NCBI RefSeq assembly: GCF_016907915.1
Contig: NZ_JAFBCW010000027.1
Span: 1 to 40,231, forward strand
Length of the DNA: 40,231 nt
Direction: 5' to 3'
From: Desulforadius tongensis
GTDB lineage: Bacteria > Bacillota > Desulfotomaculia > Desulfotomaculales > Desulfohalotomaculaceae
The position numbers and the translations under genes were made by a program. Below are positions 36,841 through 40,231 of this stretch, piece by piece. The first letter of the stretch is position 1. Each line of letters begins with the position of its first letter. The notes below the pieces were generated by a model. That model was given only the letters and a program-made list of their open reading frames with translations. It searched no databases and was not told the origin of the DNA.

Positions 36841-37282
36841 TTTACAAAAGGTTATACAGGTGGAACAGCGGTGGGAAAATATGGCGGTAAAGGCAGTTGA
36901 AAGGGCACTGGCTTTGCACAACCGGGCTGATGCCGAAGTCAGTTTGGTTTTTGTGGACGATGAATATATCCACCAGTTAAATCGTGATTACCGGGGGGTG
37001 GACAGGCCCACCGATGTGCTTTCCTTTGCCATGGATGAAGGGGAAGAAATACCGGAAAGTGAAGAGGTGGGCCATGTGCTGGGGGATGTGGTTATTTCAC
37101 TGCCCAGGGCTCAAAAGCAGGCCCAGGAATACAACCATTCCCTGGAACGGGAAATTGCCTTTTTGGCAGTGCACGGTGCACTGCACCTGCTGGGATATGA
37201 TCACCAGACAGAAGAGGATACCAACACCATGCGCCGGCAGGAGGAAGGTATATTATCAGAATTGGGTATAAGTAGGGAGTAG
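36821..37282 (+). CDS. ybeY: Endoribonuclease YbeY
   Basis: YbeY is a zinc-dependent RNase involved in 16S rRNA 3' maturation and ribosome quality control. The 153-residue product has [12 protein letters not shown] and the metal motif [11 protein letters not shown] (His118, His122, His128). GTG at 36821 lies inside the end of pgpH, suggesting coupled translation; GGAG is about 12 bases upstream. dgkA starts three bases after its stop. Confidence 0.95.
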   Translation: MPVVVSNLQKVIQVEQRWENMAVKAVERALALHNRADAEVSLVFVDDEYIHQLNRDYRGVDRPTDVLSFAMDEGEEIPESEEVGHVLGDVVISLPRAQKQAQEYNHSLEREIAFLAVHGALHLLGYDHQTEEDTNTMRRQEEGILSELGISRE

Positions 37283-37284
37283 CG

Positions 37285-37638
37285 ATGTTATCCCGTTTTA
37301 AATGCAGTTTGGGTTGGGCGGTGGCAGGGATACTTTATGCCGTTAAAACCCAACCCCACATGCGCTTTCATTTGCTGGCCGCCGTGCTGGTAACGATAGC
37401 CGGTTTTTGGTTTCAAATATCAGCCGGTGAATGGCTGCATGTTGCTTCTGCGGTGGCCCTGGTTTGGGTGGCAGAACTGGTGAATACAGCTTTGGAATGT
37501 GCGGTGGATATGTATACCAAAAATTATCACCCGCTGGCCAAAGCGGCAAAGGATGCTGCCGCGGGAGCGGTGCTGGTGGCAGCCGTCAATTCCCTGGTGG
37601 TGGCCGGGATAATATTTTTGCCCCGGATAATTAATTGA
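37285..37638 (+). CDS. dgkA: DgkA-type membrane kinase (undecaprenol or diacylglycerol kinase)
   Basis: The 117-residue product is a small trimeric-type membrane kinase with three predicted helices and the catalytic pattern [12 protein letters not shown] (about 64-75) and [14 protein letters not shown]. In Gram-positive bacteria this family usually phosphorylates undecaprenol. ATG at 37285 comes shortly after the ybeY stop, and the reading frame ends four bases past the first possible Era start, so the cluster is tightly packed. Confidence 0.93.
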   Translation: MLSRFKCSLGWAVAGILYAVKTQPHMRFHLLAAVLVTIAGFWFQISAGEWLHVASAVALVWVAELVNTALECAVDMYTKNYHPLAKAAKDAAAGAVLVAAVNSLVVAGIIFLPRIIN

Positions 37639-37655
37639 TTCAGGAGGTGGAAGCT

Positions 37656-38543
37656 TTGGCTCATAAATCCGGTTTTGTAGCCCTGGTGGGCCGCACCAAT
37701 GTGGGAAAATCAACCCTGTTAAACCAAATGATCGGGCAAAAAGTGGCCATCATGTCGGACAAACCCCAGACCACCAGGCATAAAATTCACTCCGTTTTAA
37801 CCAGAGATGATGCTCAGGTGGTTTTTTTAGATACTCCCGGCATACATAAACCGAAGCATAAGCTTGGTGAGCACCTGGTAGAGGTGGCATTCAGCACTCT
37901 GCAGGAAGTGGATTTGGTGCTGTTTATGACCGAGGCCACCGCTTCGCCGGGCCGCGGCGACCGGTATATTTTGGAACAGATGCAGGGATTAAAAACGCCG
38001 GTGTTTTTGGTGCTGAATAAGATAGATTTAATTAGTAAAGACAACCTGCTGCCTTTGATAGACGAGTATAAAGACCTCTATCCCTTTGCCGAAATTGTTC
38101 CGGTATCTGCTTTAAAAGGGGAAAACACCCAAAGATTGATTGATGTGTTAATAGAATATTTGCCTGAAGGGCCCCGCTATTACCCGGAAGGAACGGTCAC
38201 CGACCGCCCGGAAAGATTTATTATGGCAGAGTTGATTAGAGAAAAGGTTTTGCATTTAACCAGCGAAGAAATACCCCACTCGGTAACGGTTGATATTGAA
38301 CGGTTGGAGAAGAAACGTGATGACCTGGTTGTGGTTAGCGCCGTTATTTATACCGAGAGGGAATCGCAAAAGGGGATATTAATTGGCAAAGGCGGCAGAA
38401 TGCTGAAAAAAGTGGGAAAACTGGCCAGGGAGGAAATTGAGAGCCTGCTGGGCTCCCGGGTGTACTTGGAACTGTGGGTAAAGGTTCAAAAAGACTGGCG
38501 CAACCGCCCGGAGCACTTTAAAAATTTTGGCTATACAGATTAG
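37656..38543 (+). CDS. era: GTPase Era
   Basis: Era is an essential GTPase that binds 16S rRNA and assists 30S assembly. The product of about 295 residues has the P-loop GRTNVGKST (12-20), the switch element [28 protein letters not shown] and a C-terminal KH domain with [18 protein letters not shown] at 37656 has AGGAGGTG about eight bases upstream; TTG at 37635 in frame overlaps dgkA and lacks one. It ends the phoH-pgpH-ybeY-dgkA-era run. Confidence 0.97.
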   Translation: MAHKSGFVALVGRTNVGKSTLLNQMIGQKVAIMSDKPQTTRHKIHSVLTRDDAQVVFLDTPGIHKPKHKLGEHLVEVAFSTLQEVDLVLFMTEATASPGRGDRYILEQMQGLKTPVFLVLNKIDLISKDNLLPLIDEYKDLYPFAEIVPVSALKGENTQRLIDVLIEYLPEGPRYYPEGTVTDRPERFIMAELIREKVLHLTSEEIPHSVTVDIERLEKKRDDLVVVSAVIYTERESQKGILIGKGGRMLKKVGKLAREEIESLLGSRVYLELWVKVQKDWRNRPEHFKNFGYTD

Positions 38544-38550
38544 CATTTTA

Positions 38551-38579
38551 TTGACATGCTTAATTTTAGCAGATAAACT
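38551..38579 (+). promoter_or_regulatory. Consensus-like promoter between era and the mgtE leader
   Basis: TTGACA (38551-38556) and TAAACT (38574-38579) are spaced by 17 bases. The predicted start is near 38586, only about 13 bases before the hairpin terminator at 38599. A second, weaker pair TTCACT (38621-38626) and TATAAA (38643-38648) lies downstream of that hairpin. Confidence 0.75.
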
Positions 38580-38598
38580 AGCTAGGGGGATCGATTAG

Positions 38599-38624
38599 AG
38601 CCTTCGTTTAAGAAGGCTTTTTCA
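38599..38624 (+). terminator. Rho-independent terminator between era and mgtE
   Basis: AGCCTTC (38599-38605) pairs with GAAGGCT (38612-38618), followed by a T-run. It probably ends the era transcript and may also stop transcripts from the promoter at 38551. Confidence 0.87.
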
Positions 38625-38659
38625 CTGCTGTTTTAGTTTTTTTATAAAATTTTCGGGTT

Positions 38660-38790
38660 GAGGAGGTAAGTAAATGGACGCTGACCCCGGAAGTTTGCGC
38701 AACAACCAAATAATTAAGGAGCGTCTAAACTTACCCCTTCAATTACAGGCGGTAACGATGGGCGCTCCGTAAAGAAAGGAGAGTGCTCAT
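38660..38790 (+). promoter_or_regulatory. Putative translation-attenuation switch of mgtE
   Basis: Four segments can be seen. A (38660-38682) holds the leader ribosome site and start; B is 38718-38739; C is 38761-38768; D (38778-38788) holds the mgtE ribosome site. A and B can form a stem of about 19 pairs. B also pairs with C over 8 bp (GGAGCGTC with GGCGCTCC). C can instead pair with D (GCGCTCC with GGAGAGTGC, one bulge). A:B with C:D would hide both ribosome sites, while B:C would free D. No M-box riboswitch is recognisable here. Pairings were found by eye. Confidence 0.6.
38674..38772 (+). CDS. 32-codon leader peptide ORF upstream of mgtE
   Basis: The ORF has AGGAGGT at 38661-38667 and ATG at 38674, an excellent ribosome site, and encodes 32 residues beginning MDADPGSL and ending TMGAP. 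It stops 18 bases before the mgtE GTG. The acidic and proline start resembles in style the MgtL leader peptide of enteric bacteria (MEPDP), where translation of the leader senses low magnesium; similarity is by pattern, not shown homology. The ORF covers RNA segments that pair in mutually exclusive ways with each other and with the mgtE ribosome site. It is too short to judge by coding statistics, so translation is inferred from the start signals and context. Confidence 0.68.
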   Translation: MDADPGSLRNNQIIKERLNLPLQLQAVTMGAP

Positions 38791-40134
38791 GTGTTAAAAC
38801 CGGAAGAAAGATTAGAAATATTAAAGTGTTTAAATCAGAACTCTTATGCAGAACTGCGCCAGTGTCTGAAGGAACTGCACGCGGCGGATATTGCCGAGCT
38901 GCTTCCCACCCTGGCTCTACCCCAGCGCATTAAAGTTATGCGCCTGGTTGACAAAAGCAAGGCTTCTGATATTCTTTTTCAACTGCATAAAGATGAACTG
39001 CCGCCGCTGCTGGAAGGTCTTGGCCCCAAGCGTACCGCTGAGATAGTGGGGCAGATGTTTACAGACGATGCCGCCGATTTGCTGGGGGAACTGCCGGAAG
39101 AGCAGAAAAACATTTTGCTGGGATTGATGGAAGCGGCAGAGGCTGAAGACATTCGTGAACTGCTGCGTTATGATGTGGACACTGCCGGTGGTTTGATGGC
39201 CACCGAGTATGTTGCCGTGAAAAAAGATATTACTGCGGCGGAGGCCATAAATATACTGCGTAAAATTGCCCCCGATGCCGAAACGGTTTATTATGTATAT
39301 GTTACCAATGAGCGGGAACAGCTGGTTGGAGTAATATCTTTGAGGGAGTTAATCGTAGCCCGGCCCGATACACTTATTGAAGACATTATGCGCACCAAAG
39401 TGATAAGTGTACACGTGCGCACCGACCAGGAAGAAGTGGCCAAAATGATGTCTAAATATGATATTTTGGCCGTTCCGGTGGTCAATGACGACATGCAGCT
39501 GTTAGGTATTATTACCTTTGATGATGTGATGGACGTTATGGAAGAAGAGGCCACCGAAGATATGATGCGCCTGGCGGGCAACATCGAACCCGAAGGGCAG
39601 GAAATGGAGAGCAGTTTTTGGACCAGGGCCGGTAAAAGACTGCCCTGGCTGATCGGTTTATTATTTGGGGAATTGTTAGCGGGAAACGTTATCGGCAGTC
39701 TTTCTGAAACGCTGGAACGTATGACCGCGCTGGCCTTTTTTATCACTGCCCTGGCCGGCGGCCCGGGTAACGCCGCTTCACAATCCCTTACAGTGGTGGT
39801 CAGGGGATTGGCAACCGGAGAAGTAAGCAAAAACAAGATCTTATCTGTGGTGTGGAAGGAAACCCAGGTGGGTCTGCTGGTGGGGGTGGTATGCGGAACG
39901 CTGCTGTCGGTAATGGCTTACATATGGCAGCAGTCAACAATCCTGGGCCTGGTGGTGGGCCTGTCCCTGGCCGTATCTATAGTGATAGCAACTGTGCTGG
40001 GCAGCATGGTGCCGGTGATGATGAACCGCCTGGGAGTGGACCCGGCGCTGGCATCGGGCCCATTCATTGCCACCCTGATGGATATTACCAGTATGATGAT
40101 TTACTTCGGCCTGGCCACGCTTTTAATACTGTAA
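38791..40134 (+). CDS. mgtE: Magnesium channel MgtE
   Basis: MgtE is a magnesium-gated Mg2+ channel. The 447-residue protein has an N-terminal superhelical domain (about 1-125, with ELHAADIAELLPTL and TDDAADLLGELPEEQ), two CBS domains (about 130-250, with TAGGLMATEYVAV), a connecting helix and five membrane helices (about 285-447) with the GGPGNAASQSLTVVVRG pore-region signature. GTG at 38791 has AAAGGAGAG about eight bases upstream. The ATG at 38789 is in another frame and soon stops. The gene looks complete. A minus-strand group II intron ends four bases after its stop codon. Confidence 0.96.
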   Translation: MLKPEERLEILKCLNQNSYAELRQCLKELHAADIAELLPTLALPQRIKVMRLVDKSKASDILFQLHKDELPPLLEGLGPKRTAEIVGQMFTDDAADLLGELPEEQKNILLGLMEAAEAEDIRELLRYDVDTAGGLMATEYVAVKKDITAAEAINILRKIAPDAETVYYVYVTNEREQLVGVISLRELIVARPDTLIEDIMRTKVISVHVRTDQEEVAKMMSKYDILAVPVVNDDMQLLGIITFDDVMDVMEEEATEDMMRLAGNIEPEGQEMESSFWTRAGKRLPWLIGLLFGELLAGNVIGSLSETLERMTALAFFITALAGGPGNAASQSLTVVVRGLATGEVSKNKILSVVWKETQVGLLVGVVCGTLLSVMAYIWQQSTILGLVVGLSLAVSIVIATVLGSMVPVMMNRLGVDPALASGPFIATLMDITSMMIYFGLATLLIL

Positions 40135-40138
40135 AGGA

Positions 40139-40231
40139 ATCGAGTAGGAGGGAGTGATTAACTCCCGTCCTCTCACACCACCGTACGTACCGTTCGGTAT
40201 ACGGCGGTTCATGTTGTGGAACGAAGTTCAT
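40139..40231 (-). mobile_element. Group II intron, 3' end only (domains V and VI)
   Basis: Read on the minus strand, domain V covers 40208-40177: ACCGCCGTA pairs with TACGGTGGT, with a CG bulge and an upper stem TACC/GGTA closing GAAC. GTGAGAGG leads to a domain VI hairpin (about 40170-40147, arms GGGAG and CTCCC). The intron ends CTACTCGAT at 40139, the same end as the left intron. The two copies differ elsewhere, so they are related but distinct introns. The 5' part lies beyond the window. Confidence 0.88.

Noticed and set aside
38580-38790. M-box (ykoK) magnesium riboswitch upstream of mgtE
   Set aside because: The conserved M-box blocks, such as GTTAGGTGAGGCTCC, are not present, and the RNA after the terminator is organised around a short ORF instead.

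Overview
The window reads as a chromosomal segment of a spore-forming, Gram-positive Clostridia-type Firmicute, most like the Desulfotomaculum/Pelotomaculum group of Peptococcaceae. The evidence is the yqe/yqf-type gene order (nadD, yqeK, rsfS, leuS, comEA, comEC, holA, rpsT, spoIIP, lepA, hemW, hrcA, grpE, dnaK, dnaJ, prmA, rsmE, mtaB, rpsU, yqfC, yqfD, phoH, pgpH, ybeY, dgkA, era), the sporulation genes, a T-box, a CIRCE element and a thermosome-like (group III) chaperonin inside the dnaK operon. Genus is inferred from context only. All but two genes lie on the plus strand. Start codons are unusual: by my ribosome-site-guided choices about 17 of 41 genes begin with TTG.

Both ends of the window are the last 93 nt of group II introns (domains V and VI). 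The left one is on the plus strand and the right one on the minus strand, so both 3' junctions face inward. This probably marks assembly breaks at repeated introns. The left intron ends at the stop codon of a small minus-strand gene, which may therefore be truncated.

Layout: 0.5-3.4 kb holds sfsA, nadD, a small RRM protein, yqeK and rsfS. 3.4-8.2 kb is a T-box operon with a consensus promoter, a leucine-type T-box leader carrying a complete tRNA-Ala(GGC) gene inside it, an acyl-CoA synthetase and leuS. 8.2-15.8 kb has two membrane proteins (UPF0316, DUF421), comEA, a lytic transglycosylase, comEC, a lipid kinase, an MTH1187-type protein and holA, which meets minus-strand rpsT at a shared terminator. 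16.3-21.7 kb has a small membrane protein, spoIIP, an unknown gene, lepA and hemW.

21.7-31.2 kb is the CIRCE-controlled heat-shock operon hrcA, group III chaperonin, grpE, dnaK, dnaJ, continuing into prmA, rsmE and mtaB. hinT and rpsU follow with their own signals. 32.1-38.5 kb is the sporulation, RNA and envelope run yqfC, yqfD, phoH, pgpH, ybeY, dgkA, era. The last gene is the magnesium channel mgtE. It is preceded by a 32-codon leader ORF beginning Met-Asp-Ala-Asp-Pro, whose RNA can fold in mutually exclusive ways that hide or free the mgtE ribosome site.

The two observations most worth following are the tRNA gene nested in a T-box riboswitch (3.47-3.76 kb) and the leader-peptide switch ahead of mgtE (38.66-38.79 kb).
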